Source: Neoroseomonas lacus
GTDB taxonomy: Bacteria; Pseudomonadota; Alphaproteobacteria; Acetobacterales; Acetobacteraceae
DNA length: 64,000 bases
NCBI RefSeq assembly: GCF_014644535.1
Contig: NZ_BMKW01000004.1
Span: forward strand, 248,001 to 312,000
Direction: 5' to 3'
In this document: positions 26,237 through 36,210 of the stretch, one piece after another
Position numbering within the stretch: the first letter of the stretch is position 1
How the letters are laid out: every line of letters begins with the position of its first letter
Made by a program: the position numbers and the translations under genes
The notes under the pieces: model-generated
Seen by the model: only the letters and a program-made list of their open reading frames with translations
What the model was told of the DNA's origin: nothing
Databases searched by the model: none

Positions 26237-27772
26237 TTACAGGCCCCAAGGCAGGGCGAGCAGATGCCATCCCGCCAGGAAGGCCGTCCAGACCACCGAA
26301 ATCACCAGCACATAGGGCAGCATCAGCGCGATGACCGTGCCGACGCCGGCATCCTTCTGGTACTTGATGGCGAAGGTCACGATCATCGCGAAATAGGCGT
26401 TGAGCGGCGTGATCGAATTCATCGGGCTGTCCCCGACGCGATAGGCCGCCAGCACCGCCTCCGGCTCGATGCCGAGCTGCATCAGCAGCGGCACGAAGAT
26501 CGGCGCGAAGATCGCCCATTTGGCGATGGCGGCCGTGATGATCAGGTCGAGCACGAAGACCACCACCACGAAGCCGACCAGCAGCCACAGCGCATCGAGG
26601 TTCATCTGCTGCAGGATGCGCGCAAGCGAAACGGCGGCGAGCGTCGCCATGTTCGTGTAGTTGAAATAGGCAATGAACTGGCTGATCACCAGCAACAGCA
26701 GGATCAGCCCCGCCAGCCCGGCAATGGCCTTCTGCATAGCGCCGATGACGTCATTCGACCCCTTCATCGTCCCTGCGCCGATGCCATAGGCCGCGCCGCA
26801 GACCAGGAAGATCAGCGCGATCGACACGATCAGGCTGTTCATGAAGGGCGAGGCGCCGATGATCGCCCCGGTCTCCGGATTGCGCAGCGGCGCCCCCGGC
26901 GGCAGCGTCAGCAGGGCGAGAAAGGCGAAGACCGCGAGCATGCCGAACAGCGCATAGCGCAGCCCGCGATGCTCCTCATCCGACAGCCCGGTCTCCCCCG
27001 GCACCTGGTAGTCGCCGGTATAGGGGCCGAGGCGCGGTTCGATGACCCGCTCGGTGATGACGCTGATCAGGATGGTCAGCAGCACCACCGAACCCATCGA
27101 GAACCAGACATTGGCAGCCAGGTCGATCGACCGGTTCGGGTTCACCAACCGGATCGCGTCATTGGTGATCTCGGTCAGGATGCCATCGACCGGCACGATC
27201 AGCACATTGACCAGGAAGGCCGAGGCCACCGCCGCGAAGGCCGCCGCCAGCCCCGCCAGCGGGTGCCGCCCGACACTGATGAAGGCCGCCGCCGCCAGCG
27301 GGATCAACACCAGGTAGCCCGCATCGGCCGCGATGGAGGAGAGGATGCCGACGAACACCAGGATATAGGTCAGCGCCTTGGGCGGCGCGATGACGACCAG
27401 CTTGCGGATCAGCGCCTTGACCAACCCGGCTTCCTCGGCGACGCCGACGCCGACCATGGCGACGATGATCACGCCGACCGCGTTGAAGTTCATGAAGTTC
27501 TGCACGAGGCCGGTGAACATGAACCGGATGCCGTCGACCGTCAGCAGGCTGCGCGCAGCGGTGCTGGCCGTCTCGATCTCGTGCGTGACGGGGTTGTAGG
27601 CCTGGTAGGTGACATGTGCCCCCAGTGCCCCCAGCACCGCCGAGAGCACGATGACGATGCCGATCAGATAGACGAAGATCATCACCGGATGCGGCACGCG
27701 GTTGCCCACGCGCTCCACCGCGTCCAGTACCTTCTGCATCGCGGTCTTCGACGGTTCGGCGATGACGGTCAT
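26237..27772 (-). CDS. AbgT family transporter
   Basis: This 511-residue inner-membrane protein of the AbgT family has about 12 membrane segments. Its size and N-terminal VERVGNRVPHPVMIF segment fit the family, as does the C-terminal GDSPMNSITPLNAYF motif. Known members import p-aminobenzoyl-glutamate or export antimetabolites using the proton gradient. The start at 27772 is preceded by GAGG. It lies 10 bp downstream of an M20 dipeptidase gene. This matches the abgA/abgB-abgT logic of uptake followed by peptide-bond cleavage, though here a single dipeptidase-type enzyme is present. Confidence 0.9.
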   Translation of the reverse strand: MTVIAEPSKTAMQKVLDAVERVGNRVPHPVMIFVYLIGIVIVLSAVLGALGAHVTYQAYNPVTHEIETASTAARSLLTVDGIRFMFTGLVQNFMNFNAVGVIIVAMVGVGVAEEAGLVKALIRKLVVIAPPKALTYILVFVGILSSIAADAGYLVLIPLAAAAFISVGRHPLAGLAAAFAAVASAFLVNVLIVPVDGILTEITNDAIRLVNPNRSIDLAANVWFSMGSVVLLTILISVITERVIEPRLGPYTGDYQVPGETGLSDEEHRGLRYALFGMLAVFAFLALLTLPPGAPLRNPETGAIIGASPFMNSLIVSIALIFLVCGAAYGIGAGTMKGSNDVIGAMQKAIAGLAGLILLLLVISQFIAYFNYTNMATLAAVSLARILQQMNLDALWLLVGFVVVVFVLDLIITAAIAKWAIFAPIFVPLLMQLGIEPEAVLAAYRVGDSPMNSITPLNAYFAMIVTFAIKYQKDAGVGTVIALMLPYVLVISVVWTAFLAGWHLLALPWGL

Positions 27773-27782
27773 GGCTGATGCC

Positions 27783-29165
27783 TCACTGCGCCAAGGCGTG
27801 CAGGATGCGCGCCCAGGACCGCATGCCCTTGCGGAAGGAATGCAGGTTGTATTTCTCGTTCGGGCTGTGGATGCGGTCATCCTCCAGCGCGAAGCCTGTC
27901 AGCATCACATCCATCCCAAGTGCCTTCTTCAATTCGGCGGTCACCGGGATCGACCCGCCGCCACCGATGAAGACCGCCGGCTTGCCCCATTCGGCGGTCA
28001 GCGCGTCGCGTGACTTGGTGAAGGCGGCGTCCTCGATCGGGAAGCGGATGGCGCTGCCCGACCCGTGCTCGATGAACTCAACCTTGCAGTCGGCCGGGAT
28101 GCGGGCGCGGACGAAATCGCGGAAGGCGGCGCGGACCTTGTGCGGGTCCTGGTCGAACACCAACCGGAAGGAGATCTTGGCCGAGGCCACCGACGGGATC
28201 ACCGTCTTGAACCCGGCACCCTGATACCCGCCGCCCATGCCGTTCACTTCGCAGGTCGGGCGCGACCAGGTCATCTCCAGCACCGAGCGGCCCTTCTCGC
28301 CGGCCGGCACCGACAGGCCGATCGCACCCAGGAAGGCGCCCGCGTCGAAATTCAGGCTGTCCCATTGCTGCTTCAGCGCCTCGGGCAGTTCCGGCACGCC
28401 GTCATAGAAGCCGGGCAGGGTGACGCGCCCATTGGCGTCGCGCAGATCGGCGATGATGCGCGCCAGCACATGGTTCGGGTTCGCCGCCGCCGAGCCATAG
28501 AAGCCCGAGTGCAGGTCGCGATCCGCGGCGGTGATGATGATCTCCTCCCCGCACAATCCGCGCAACATGGTCTGGATGGCGGGCGTGGCCGCGTCCCACA
28601 TGTTGGTGTCGCAGATCAGGCCGATATCGGCCTTCAGCTCGGCGGCGTTGTCCTTCAGGAAGGGCGGCAGGTTCACGCCGCCCGATTCCTCCTCGCCCTC
28701 CAGCAGAACGGTCACCGGGATGGGCAGGCTGCCGGTCACGTCCTTCCAGGCGCGACACGCCTCGATGAAGGTCATCACCTGGCCCTTGTCATCCGAGGCG
28801 CCGCGCCCGCGGATCACCTTGCTGCCATCCGCACGCGTCTCGATGCGCGGCTCGAAGGGGTCGTGCTCCCACAATGCCAGCGGGTCGACCGGCTGCACGT
28901 CATAATGCCCGTAGAACAGCGCCGAGGGCCCGGTCGCGCTGCGGTCATGCGCGACCACGATCGGGTGACCCGGTGTGGTGCGGGCCTCGGCGGTGAAGCC
29001 GATCGAGGCGAGATCCGCCGCATGCCAATCCGCGCAAGTCTTGCACTCGGCGGCATAGGCAGGATCGGTCGAGATCGACTTGATGCGCAGCACCGCGAAG
29101 AGGCGATCAAGCGCCGCATCGGCATTCGCATCGATGCGGGCAAGGACGGCGTCCAGGTCATTCAT
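27783..29165 (-). CDS. M20 family metallopeptidase (dipeptidase)
   Basis: This is a 460-residue zinc-dependent peptidase of the M20 dipeptidase group. Visible active-site segments are GHYDVQP at 86-92 (H87, D89), RGASDDKGQ at 121-129 (D125/D126), EGEEESGG at 156-163 and a C-terminal IHSPNEKYNL with another metal His. The insertion domain for dimerisation occupies the middle. It is cytoplasmic and would cleave a dipeptide or aminoacyl-glutamate delivered by the AbgT-family carrier encoded 10 bp downstream. Confidence 0.9.
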   Translation of the reverse strand: MNDLDAVLARIDANADAALDRLFAVLRIKSISTDPAYAAECKTCADWHAADLASIGFTAEARTTPGHPIVVAHDRSATGPSALFYGHYDVQPVDPLALWEHDPFEPRIETRADGSKVIRGRGASDDKGQVMTFIEACRAWKDVTGSLPIPVTVLLEGEEESGGVNLPPFLKDNAAELKADIGLICDTNMWDAATPAIQTMLRGLCGEEIIITAADRDLHSGFYGSAAANPNHVLARIIADLRDANGRVTLPGFYDGVPELPEALKQQWDSLNFDAGAFLGAIGLSVPAGEKGRSVLEMTWSRPTCEVNGMGGGYQGAGFKTVIPSVASAKISFRLVFDQDPHKVRAAFRDFVRARIPADCKVEFIEHGSGSAIRFPIEDAAFTKSRDALTAEWGKPAVFIGGGGSIPVTAELKKALGMDVMLTGFALEDDRIHSPNEKYNLHSFRKGMRSWARILHALAQ

Positions 29166-29357
29166 GGCATGTCCGGGGGTATGAGGTCAGTGATCGTACC
29201 GCGCGAAGCAACACGTCCGGCTGGCGAGGCGTGGTGCCCGCGCCGCCGACGCGTTGCGGCTGAGCCCGCGGCGCTCCGTGGGCGTCCGGGCCCGGCCAAG
29301 GTCCCAAGGGCTTGACATCCCTCGTATACGTCGCGCCTTGACTGCCGGTCCCGCTCA

Positions 29358-31106
29358 TCAGAAGCGCGCAATCGCAGCGAACAGGACGCGGTTCGCAATG
29401 CCATGGCCGGCGCCGGCCGACCCGGCCGCGCTCGCCCCGCCATACAGGTCGCGCCGGGTGAACAGGTATTCGACCCCCAGGTCGAGCCAGCCACTGCCGA
29501 AGGTGCCGTTGCGGACCTCGGCAAATGGGCTCCAGATCAGATTGGCGAAGACCTGCTGGTAGTCACGGTTCAGCGAAGTGGCCGAGGCCGACCCCGGCGC
29601 GAAGCCCAGCGCGTAGGACGGATAGTCGTTGCGCGCATAGGAATAGGCGAAGTTGCTGCGCACCTGTGTCGTCCAGAAGCGCCGATAGGCGACCGTCGCC
29701 CCATAGGATTCGATGGCGTCGAGGCTGGGGGAATCGACCCCCGGCAGCCCCAGATTGGTCAGCGCATCCTGCCCCGAGGTCTGGCCGGCGAAATACCGCC
29801 CGATGCCCTGGCCGTAGAAAGCCATGATCGCGAGGTCATCCTGCCCGAACGCCTCGGATGCCAGCCGCATCGGCAGCCGCACCATGCCGGCGAACCCCCA
29901 GGCCGGCGTGGTATCCGAGACAGTCGGCGTCGCCGCCGTACCGGCGGTGCGGATCTCGATCTGCCGCAACAACCCGCGCAACCCGACCTCCACCCCATCC
30001 TGCCGCCAGGCCAGCCGCGCCAGCAGATCGGGCACCGAACTGAAGGCCGGGCTCGCGCCGCCCTGCAGATTCGTCGTCGGCGTGAACACGCCGGCCGCCG
30101 AGGTGTAGGTCGTCTCCGGCGCCTCCAGCGAGACCATGCCGGTCAGCCCCTCGGCCAGCCGCGCGGTTAGCCGGATCTGCGCCTGGCGCACGAAGGATTG
30201 GTTGAGGTTGGTGGCATCGATCAGCGTCTCGAAGACGCCCTCGTTCCACAGGCTGTTGGCCTGGCCGGCCAGGACGCGGAACCGCTCGTCGCCGAGCTCG
30301 CCCCAAGCCTGGCGCAACCGGAACACGGCATTGCTGCTGCCCGCCGCACCACCGCCGAAATCGCCCTCGAGCCGCGTCTCCAGCGTACCCCAGCCGGTCA
30401 GCGAGCGCGTGTCGATGCCGAAACGGCTGAACCGCGCGGTCATCGCGAAATCGCCGCCCTGCTGGTCCGCCGGGCTGTCGCTCAGCGGGATGGTCTGCGG
30501 TGGCGGCGCATCGGTCTGGTTGCGTGGGCCGAGATCGTAGTAGCCGGTCAGCTTCGCGAAGCCATACAGGCGGACCTGTGTCTCCGTCCCCGGCACCCGG
30601 AAGGCGACCCCCGGCAGGTCGGATCGCAAGGCCTCCTCGGTCGCGAAGTCGCGGCCCATCGGATCGGGCGGATCAAGTCCCGGCACGCTGGCGGTGAGCG
30701 CCGATGCGGCCGCCGGGGTGGCGGCGAGCGCCTGTTGCGCCGCCCGAGCCTCGGCCGCCGCGGCCCGGGCTTCGGCGGCGGCGGCGCGGGCTTCGGCTTG
30801 CGCTGTCGTCGCTGCCGGCGCGGACGCCGCGGCCCTGGCCGACGCGCTGCGAGCCGGCGCCGGGCTGGCCACCGGCCGCGCGGCCGTCGCGGCGCGCGCT
30901 TCGAGCTGTTCCAGCCGATGGCGCATCTCATCCAGCTGACGGCGAAGCTCGGCAATCGTGGCGGCGTCGCTGGCCGACACCTGTGCCGCGGCGGGCGCTG
31001 AGCAGACCGAGATACCAAAGGCGCCGATCAACGCCAGGCGTCGGCCGCCGCGCATCACGGCATGCGGGCAATGTCGTTCGCGCAAAGTTGTCGCCCCGAT
31101 CACCAT
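29358..31106 (-). CDS. Outer-membrane porin with N-terminal coiled coil (DcaP-like)
   Basis: This is a 582-residue exported protein that ends in aromatic F (AAIARF), typical of outer-membrane barrels. A signal peptide ends near residue 42 (APAAAQ). A short coiled coil follows (LRRQLDEMRHRLEQLEAR) and then an Ala-rich repeat (EARAAAA units, about 90-125). The barrel, from about residue 170, contains many alternating strands and VRLYGFAKL, matching the DcaP-like porin group. The start at 31106 follows GGAGGAG; an ATG at 31139 is possible but lies upstream of that site. It precedes the M20/AbgT genes by 192 bp on the same strand and may feed them. Confidence 0.8.
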   Translation of the reverse strand: MVIGATTLRERHCPHAVMRGGRRLALIGAFGISVCSAPAAAQVSASDAATIAELRRQLDEMRHRLEQLEARAATAARPVASPAPARSASARAAASAPAATTAQAEARAAAAEARAAAAEARAAQQALAATPAAASALTASVPGLDPPDPMGRDFATEEALRSDLPGVAFRVPGTETQVRLYGFAKLTGYYDLGPRNQTDAPPPQTIPLSDSPADQQGGDFAMTARFSRFGIDTRSLTGWGTLETRLEGDFGGGAAGSSNAVFRLRQAWGELGDERFRVLAGQANSLWNEGVFETLIDATNLNQSFVRQAQIRLTARLAEGLTGMVSLEAPETTYTSAAGVFTPTTNLQGGASPAFSSVPDLLARLAWRQDGVEVGLRGLLRQIEIRTAGTAATPTVSDTTPAWGFAGMVRLPMRLASEAFGQDDLAIMAFYGQGIGRYFAGQTSGQDALTNLGLPGVDSPSLDAIESYGATVAYRRFWTTQVRSNFAYSYARNDYPSYALGFAPGSASATSLNRDYQQVFANLIWSPFAEVRNGTFGSGWLDLGVEYLFTRRDLYGGASAAGSAGAGHGIANRVLFAAIARF

Positions 31107-31569
31107 CAGCCGCCGTTCTCCTCCCATTTTCCGATACAATGACGGTACGAGTGGCCTTCCCGCGACAACAAGATGGTACCGATGCCGAAGCTGTGCTCAG
31201 CGTCCCTTCCGGACCGCTTCCGTTCGCCACCGGCGGCCGGCCGTCGGCCTGGGACGCATGGTGCAGGGCAGGGATGGGCGGCCAATGACGGGGTGCGGCA
31301 ACCGAACTAGATCAGGTCCGAATCAGGCTCGACCTGCCGACCGGGTGACCATGGCCGCAACGACGACGACCCGTACCGCCTTGCGGGAGCCGGCGCGACC
31401 GCATGTCGCCACAGCGCCGGCGCCGCCAGGTGGCCACGCGCGCGGCAACCTTCGCGATGCATGGATCGGCAATCCGGGGCACACTGCCGCTCCAGGTTCC
31501 AATCCTGTCCGGCCTGCTCCACGTTTCGGCTCGACGCATGTCTCCCGCCAACAGTTTTCGGATACCGCC
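31107..31569. other. Divergent intergenic region between porin and RND efflux genes
   Basis: This 463-bp gap must contain promoters for the porin (minus) and the RND-Mrp unit (plus). Short open frames cross it on both strands, but none has a ribosome site plus recognisable protein features. I found no convincing -35/-10 pair, long repeat or hairpin. The plus-strand ATG at 31570 lacks an obvious purine-rich ribosome site. Confidence 0.4.
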
Positions 31570-32679
31570 ATGCCGCCTCGCCCGCTCAGGCTCTCATCGC
31601 TCCGGTTGCCGGCCCGGGGCATGCTTGTCGCGCTGCTGCCCCTGCTGGTCGCCGGCTGCGACGGCGGCACGCCCGCCCCGCAGGCGGAAATCCGCCCGGT
31701 CCGTGTCGTCTCCGTCGAGCGCCAGGCGGGCGGCGCGGTCGTCTCCCTGACCGGCACGGTCCAGGCGGAGACCGAGGTGAACCTCGCCTTCCGCATCGAC
31801 GGCCGGATGGTCGAACGCATGGTCAATGTCGGCGACGTGGTGCATGCCGGCCAGATCGTCGCGCGGCTCAATCCCGAGAATGAGGAAAACGGCCTGCGTG
31901 CGGCCCGCGCCCAGCTCGCCGCCGCCCGCGCCCAGTTCACCGAGGCCGCCAACAACTACTGGCGCCAATCCGAATTGCTGCGCGATGGCTGGACCACCCG
32001 GGTCCGCTACGACCAGGCGGCGCAGGCGCGCCAGACGGCGCAATCGGCCGTGGATGCCGCCGAGGCGCAGGTCGGTCTTGCCGAAACGCGGCTCGGCTAC
32101 ACCGAACTGGTCAGCGACGTGAATGGCCGCGTCACCGCCCGCGGCGCCGAACCCGGCGAGGTGGTGCAGCCCGGCCGCATGATCGTGCAGGTGGCGCGTG
32201 ACGAAGGCCGCGACGCCGTCTTCGACGTGCCGGCCACGCTCAAGGATCAGGCCCCGGCCAATCCCGTCATCGACATCGTGCTGACCACGGACACCTCGGT
32301 CCATACCACGGGGCGCGTGCGCGAAGTGGCACCGCGCGCCGACGCGGTGACCGGCACCTTCCAGGTGCGCGTCGGCCTGGCCGATCCGCCCCCGGCGATG
32401 CGCCTCGGCTCGACGGTAACCGGCCGGCTGACGCTGGGCTCCAGCGCGGGCTTCTCGATTCCCGCCTCGGCGCTGACGCGAGCCGACCACCAACCAGCGG
32501 TCTGGGTGGTCGACCCGCGCAGCGAGACGGTCGCCCTGCGCACCGTCGAACTGGTGCGCCACGACCCCGGCCATGTCGTCATCGGCTCGGGGCTCGAGAA
32601 TGGTGAGATCGTCGTGACGGCGGGCGTGCAAGCCTTGCGGCCCGGCCAGAAGGTGCGTCTGCTCGGCGGCGCGCGATGA
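31570..32679 (+). CDS. RND efflux periplasmic adaptor lipoprotein (HlyD/MFP family)
   Basis: This is a 369-residue membrane-fusion protein. The lipobox LVAGC ends at C30, so it is lipid-anchored in the inner membrane. After a beta-barrel/lipoyl half (VNLAFRIDGRMVERMVNVGDVV), a helical hairpin (about residues 105-170) precedes the second lipoyl half and the beta-barrel. It bridges the RND pump to an outer-membrane channel. No outer-membrane channel gene is adjacent. It overlaps the pump gene by 4 bases. Confidence 0.9.
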   Translation: MPPRPLRLSSLRLPARGMLVALLPLLVAGCDGGTPAPQAEIRPVRVVSVERQAGGAVVSLTGTVQAETEVNLAFRIDGRMVERMVNVGDVVHAGQIVARLNPENEENGLRAARAQLAAARAQFTEAANNYWRQSELLRDGWTTRVRYDQAAQARQTAQSAVDAAEAQVGLAETRLGYTELVSDVNGRVTARGAEPGEVVQPGRMIVQVARDEGRDAVFDVPATLKDQAPANPVIDIVLTTDTSVHTTGRVREVAPRADAVTGTFQVRVGLADPPPAMRLGSTVTGRLTLGSSAGFSIPASALTRADHQPAVWVVDPRSETVALRTVELVRHDPGHVVIGSGLENGEIVVTAGVQALRPGQKVRLLGGAR

Positions 32680-35600
32680 TCGGGCCCAATCTGTCGGAAT
32701 GGGCGATCGGACGGCGCTCGCTCGTTATCTATTTCATGATCGTCGCGCTGCTCGCCGGCGGCTTCGTCTTCTTCAAGCTCGGCCGCAACGAGGACCCCGC
32801 CTTCACCTTCCGCACCATGATCGTCTCCGCCGTCTGGCCGGGGGCGACGATCGAGGAAACCCTCCAGCAGGTGACCGAACGGCTGGAGCGCACGCTGCAG
32901 GAGACGCCGAATCTCGAACGGCTGCGCTCCTACACCGTGCCCGGCCAGACGACGATCTTCGTCGACCTGAAGGGTGCGACGCCGCCCGCCGTGGTGCCGG
33001 ACATGTGGTACCAGGTGCGCCGGCGCGTCGCCGACATGCGCCACACCCTGCCGCAGGGCGTCGTCGGTCCCTTCTTCAACGATGATTTCGGCGACACCTT
33101 CGGCATCATCTACGGCTTCACCGCCGACGGCTTCTCCCAGCGCGAATTGCGCGACTACGTCGAGGCAGCGCGATCACGCCTGCTGCTGGTGCCCGATGTC
33201 TCGAAGGTCGAGATCCTCGGCGCGCAGGATGAGCGCATCTACATCGAGTTCTCGACCGAACGTCTGGCGGGCCTCGGCATCAATCGCGGCGCGCTGATCG
33301 CCGCCCTGCAGGCCCAGAACCTGGTGCGACCGGCCGGTCTGGTCGAGACCGGGCAGGAACGCCTGGCGGTGCGCGTCTCCGGCGCCTTCGAGAACGAACA
33401 GGACATCCGCAACGTCAATTTCATCGTGGGGGACCGCATCTTCCGCCTCGGCGACATCGCCGAGGTGCGCCGCGGTACCGCCGACCCGCCGCAGCCGATG
33501 TTCCGCGTCAATGGCCAGCCAGCGATCGGCCTCGCCGTCGCGATGCGTGACTCGGGCGACATCCTCGCCCTCGGCCGCAACATCAAGGCGGCGATGGACG
33601 AGATCCGCGCAGGCCTGCCCATCGGCATCGAACCCATCCTGGTCGCCGACCAGGCGGTGACGGTCGATGAGGCGATCGGCGACTTCACCGAAAGCCTGTG
33701 GCAAGCGATCCTGATCATCATGGCGGCGTCCTTCGTCGCCCTGGGCATGCGCGCCGGCTCGGTGGTGGCACTGTCCATCCCGCTGACGCTCGCCATCGTC
33801 TTCCCGCTGATGTCGGTCTTCGGCATCGACCTCCAGCGCATCTCGCTCGGCGCGCTGATCATCGCCCTGACGTTGCTGGTCGATGACGCGATGACGACGA
33901 TCGACGCCATGATCCGCCGTCTCGCCGCCGGCGACAGCAAGCCCAAGGCGGCGACCTTCGCCTATTCCTCCCTGGCCTCCTCCATGCTGACCGGCACGCT
34001 GGTCACCATCGCCGGCTTCGTGCCGATCGGCTTCGCTCGTTCCTCGGCCGGCGAATACACCTTCTCGATCTTCGCCGTCGTCGGCATCGCGCTGATCGTG
34101 TCCTGGTTCGTCGCGGTGATCTTCGCACCGCTGCTCGGCATGGCGATCCTCAAGGCGCCGAAGCCGCAGGCGGAACCAGACAAGCCAGGCGCCATCCTGC
34201 GCGCCTACACGCGCTTCCTGACCATGGCGATGCGTGCGAAGTGGATCACCATCGGCTTCACGATCGTCATGTTCGGCGTCGCGATCTTCGCCATGCAGTT
34301 CGTGCCGCGGCAGTTCTTCCCCTCCTCCGACCGCACCGAATTGCTGGTCGAGGTATCATTGCCGCAGAACGCCTCCATCTTCGCCAGCGAGGAGGCAGCC
34401 AGGCGCCTCGATGCCGCGCTGGCCGCCGACCCGGATGTCGAGCGTTGGTCCACCTATGTCGGCCGTGGCGCGATCCGCTTCTACCTGCCGCTCAATGTGC
34501 AGCTGGCGCTGCCCTTCTTCTCCCAGGCGGTCGTGGTCGCCAAGGACCTGCCGGGCCGCGAGCGCCTGCATCGGCGCCTCGAAACCCTGCTGGCGGAGGA
34601 ATTCCCCGCCGCCGTCTCGCGCGTCTATCCGCTCGAACTCGGCCCGCCGGTCGGCTGGCCGCTGCAATACCGGGTGAACGGACCGGACGTCGAACGCGTG
34701 CGCGAAATCGCCCAGGACGTCGCCAAGCTGCTCGCGGACACGCCCGGCACCCGCCACGTCCACTTCGACTGGATGGAACCCGCCCGCCAGCTTCGCGTGC
34801 AGGTGGACCAGGATGAGGCGCGACGCCTTGGCCTGTCCTCCGCCCAGGTATCGGCGGCGATCAACGCCTCGCTCACCGGCTCCACCGTCACCCAGCTGCG
34901 CGACGACATCTACCTGATCGACGTCGTTGCCCGCGCCACCGCCGATGAGCGCCTGTCGCTCGACACACTGCGCTCCCTGCAGATCTCGCTGCCGGGCGGG
35001 CGCACCGTGGCGCTGACGCAGCTCGCCACCTTCGGCTATGCACAGGAATTCCCGCTGATCTGGCGGCGTGACCGCGTGCCGACGCTGACCGTGCGCGCCG
35101 ACGTCAATCAGGGCGTGCTGCCGGATACCGTGGTCGCCGCACTGCAACCGCGCATCGACGCGCTGAACGCCACGCTGGCGCGTCCCTATCGCGTCGACCT
35201 CGGCGGCATCGCTGAGGAAAGCGCCGACAGCCAGGCCTCGGTCATCGCCGTGGTGCCGATGATGCTACTCATCATGCTCACGCTGCTGATGTTCCAGCTC
35301 AAGTCCTTCCGGCGGCTCGGGCTGGTGCTGGCCTTGCTGCCGCTCGGCATCATCGGCGTGGTGCTGGCGCTGCTGGTGTTCAACCGGCCGCTCGGCTTCG
35401 TCGCCATCCTCGGCATCCTGTCGCTGCTCGGCATGATCGCGAAGAACGCCATCATCCTGATCATCCAGATCGACACCGACCGCGCCGAAGGCAAGAACGT
35501 CCGGGACGCCGTGGTCACCGCCGCCTCCTCGCGCCTGCGCCCGATGCTGCTGACCGCGGTCTCGACCGTGCTCGGCCTGATCCCGATCGCGCCCACGGTG

Positions 35601-35735
35601 TTCTGGGGCCCGATGGCCTTCGCCATCATGGGCGGGCTGATGGTCGCCACCTTGCTGACGCTGGTCTTCCTGCCGACGCTCTACGTCGCCGTCTTCGACA
35701 GGAAGCCGCCAGAGGCGCCGGCCCCGGCGGGCTGA
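32676..35735 (+). CDS. RND family efflux transporter, inner-membrane pump
   Basis: This 1019-residue AcrB/MexB-like pump has the standard architecture of 12 membrane helices and two large periplasmic loops. The proton-relay aspartates of TM4 are D403 and D404 (LLVDDAM). The pattern NEDPAFTFRTM near residue 39 replaces the hydrophobe-amphiphile pump's YPxIapP and is common in a divergent RND group. It is followed one base later by mrpE, so the pump is expressed together with a cation/proton antiporter. Substrate unknown. Confidence 0.9.
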   Translation: MIGPNLSEWAIGRRSLVIYFMIVALLAGGFVFFKLGRNEDPAFTFRTMIVSAVWPGATIEETLQQVTERLERTLQETPNLERLRSYTVPGQTTIFVDLKGATPPAVVPDMWYQVRRRVADMRHTLPQGVVGPFFNDDFGDTFGIIYGFTADGFSQRELRDYVEAARSRLLLVPDVSKVEILGAQDERIYIEFSTERLAGLGINRGALIAALQAQNLVRPAGLVETGQERLAVRVSGAFENEQDIRNVNFIVGDRIFRLGDIAEVRRGTADPPQPMFRVNGQPAIGLAVAMRDSGDILALGRNIKAAMDEIRAGLPIGIEPILVADQAVTVDEAIGDFTESLWQAILIIMAASFVALGMRAGSVVALSIPLTLAIVFPLMSVFGIDLQRISLGALIIALTLLVDDAMTTIDAMIRRLAAGDSKPKAATFAYSSLASSMLTGTLVTIAGFVPIGFARSSAGEYTFSIFAVVGIALIVSWFVAVIFAPLLGMAILKAPKPQAEPDKPGAILRAYTRFLTMAMRAKWITIGFTIVMFGVAIFAMQFVPRQFFPSSDRTELLVEVSLPQNASIFASEEAARRLDAALAADPDVERWSTYVGRGAIRFYLPLNVQLALPFFSQAVVVAKDLPGRERLHRRLETLLAEEFPAAVSRVYPLELGPPVGWPLQYRVNGPDVERVREIAQDVAKLLADTPGTRHVHFDWMEPARQLRVQVDQDEARRLGLSSAQVSAAINASLTGSTVTQLRDDIYLIDVVARATADERLSLDTLRSLQISLPGGRTVALTQLATFGYAQEFPLIWRRDRVPTLTVRADVNQGVLPDTVVAALQPRIDALNATLARPYRVDLGGIAEESADSQASVIAVVPMMLLIMLTLLMFQLKSFRRLGLVLALLPLGIIGVVLALLVFNRPLGFVAILGILSLLGMIAKNAIILIIQIDTDRAEGKNVRDAVVTAASSRLRPMLLTAVSTVLGLIPIAPTVFWGPMAFAIMGGLMVATLLTLVFLPTLYVAVFDRKPPEAPAPAG

Positions 35736-35736
35736 C

Positions 35737-36210
35737 ATGGCGGGACCAGCCGTCTTCCGCTTCGCGCTGCTGCTGCTGCTCTGGTTCGTCGTGGCCGGTG
35801 TCACGGCGGACGGCGCGGCGGTGGGCGCGGCGGCGGCGCTGCTGGCCAGCTGGGCCAGCCTTCACCTGATGCCGCCCACCCGCGACTGGCCCCGCCCCGC
35901 CGCCCTGGCGCGGCTGTTGCTGCGCTTCCCCTGGCAGGCGCTGCGGGCGGGGACCGAGGTTGCGCTGATCGCCCTCGATCCGCGCCGCCGGCCATCCCCC
36001 GCGACCATCGCCTGGATGCCCCGCCTGCCGCCGGGTGGCGCGCTCGACGCCTTCCTGGCCTATGCCAGCCTGCTGCCCGGCACCTTGCCAGCGGGCGAGA
36101 TAGCGGATGGAGCTATCGCCATCCATGCGCTGGATGCCAGCACGGACATCGCCGCCGCCATGACGATGGAGGAGGCACGCTTCACCCACGCCTTCGGTCT
36201 CGATGCCTGA
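35737..36210 (+). CDS. mrpE: Mrp-type Na+/H+ antiporter subunit E
   Basis: This is a 157-residue MrpE/MnhE subunit. It has two or three N-terminal membrane helices and then a conserved soluble C-terminal part. The ALDPRRRPSPATIAWMP and YASLLPGTLPAGE stretches are typical of MrpE. The start lies one base after the RND pump stop, and the end overlaps mrpF by 8 bases. It is the first of seven contiguous antiporter genes. Confidence 0.85.
   Translation: MAGPAVFRFALLLLLWFVVAGVTADGAAVGAAAALLASWASLHLMPPTRDWPRPAALARLLLRFPWQALRAGTEVALIALDPRRRPSPATIAWMPRLPPGGALDAFLAYASLLPGTLPAGEIADGAIAIHALDASTDIAAAMTMEEARFTHAFGLDA

Noticed and set aside
31107-31569. Small genes in the divergent porin/RND gap
   Set aside because: The short frames on both strands have no ribosome site, no family features and inconsistent reading through low-complexity sequence.
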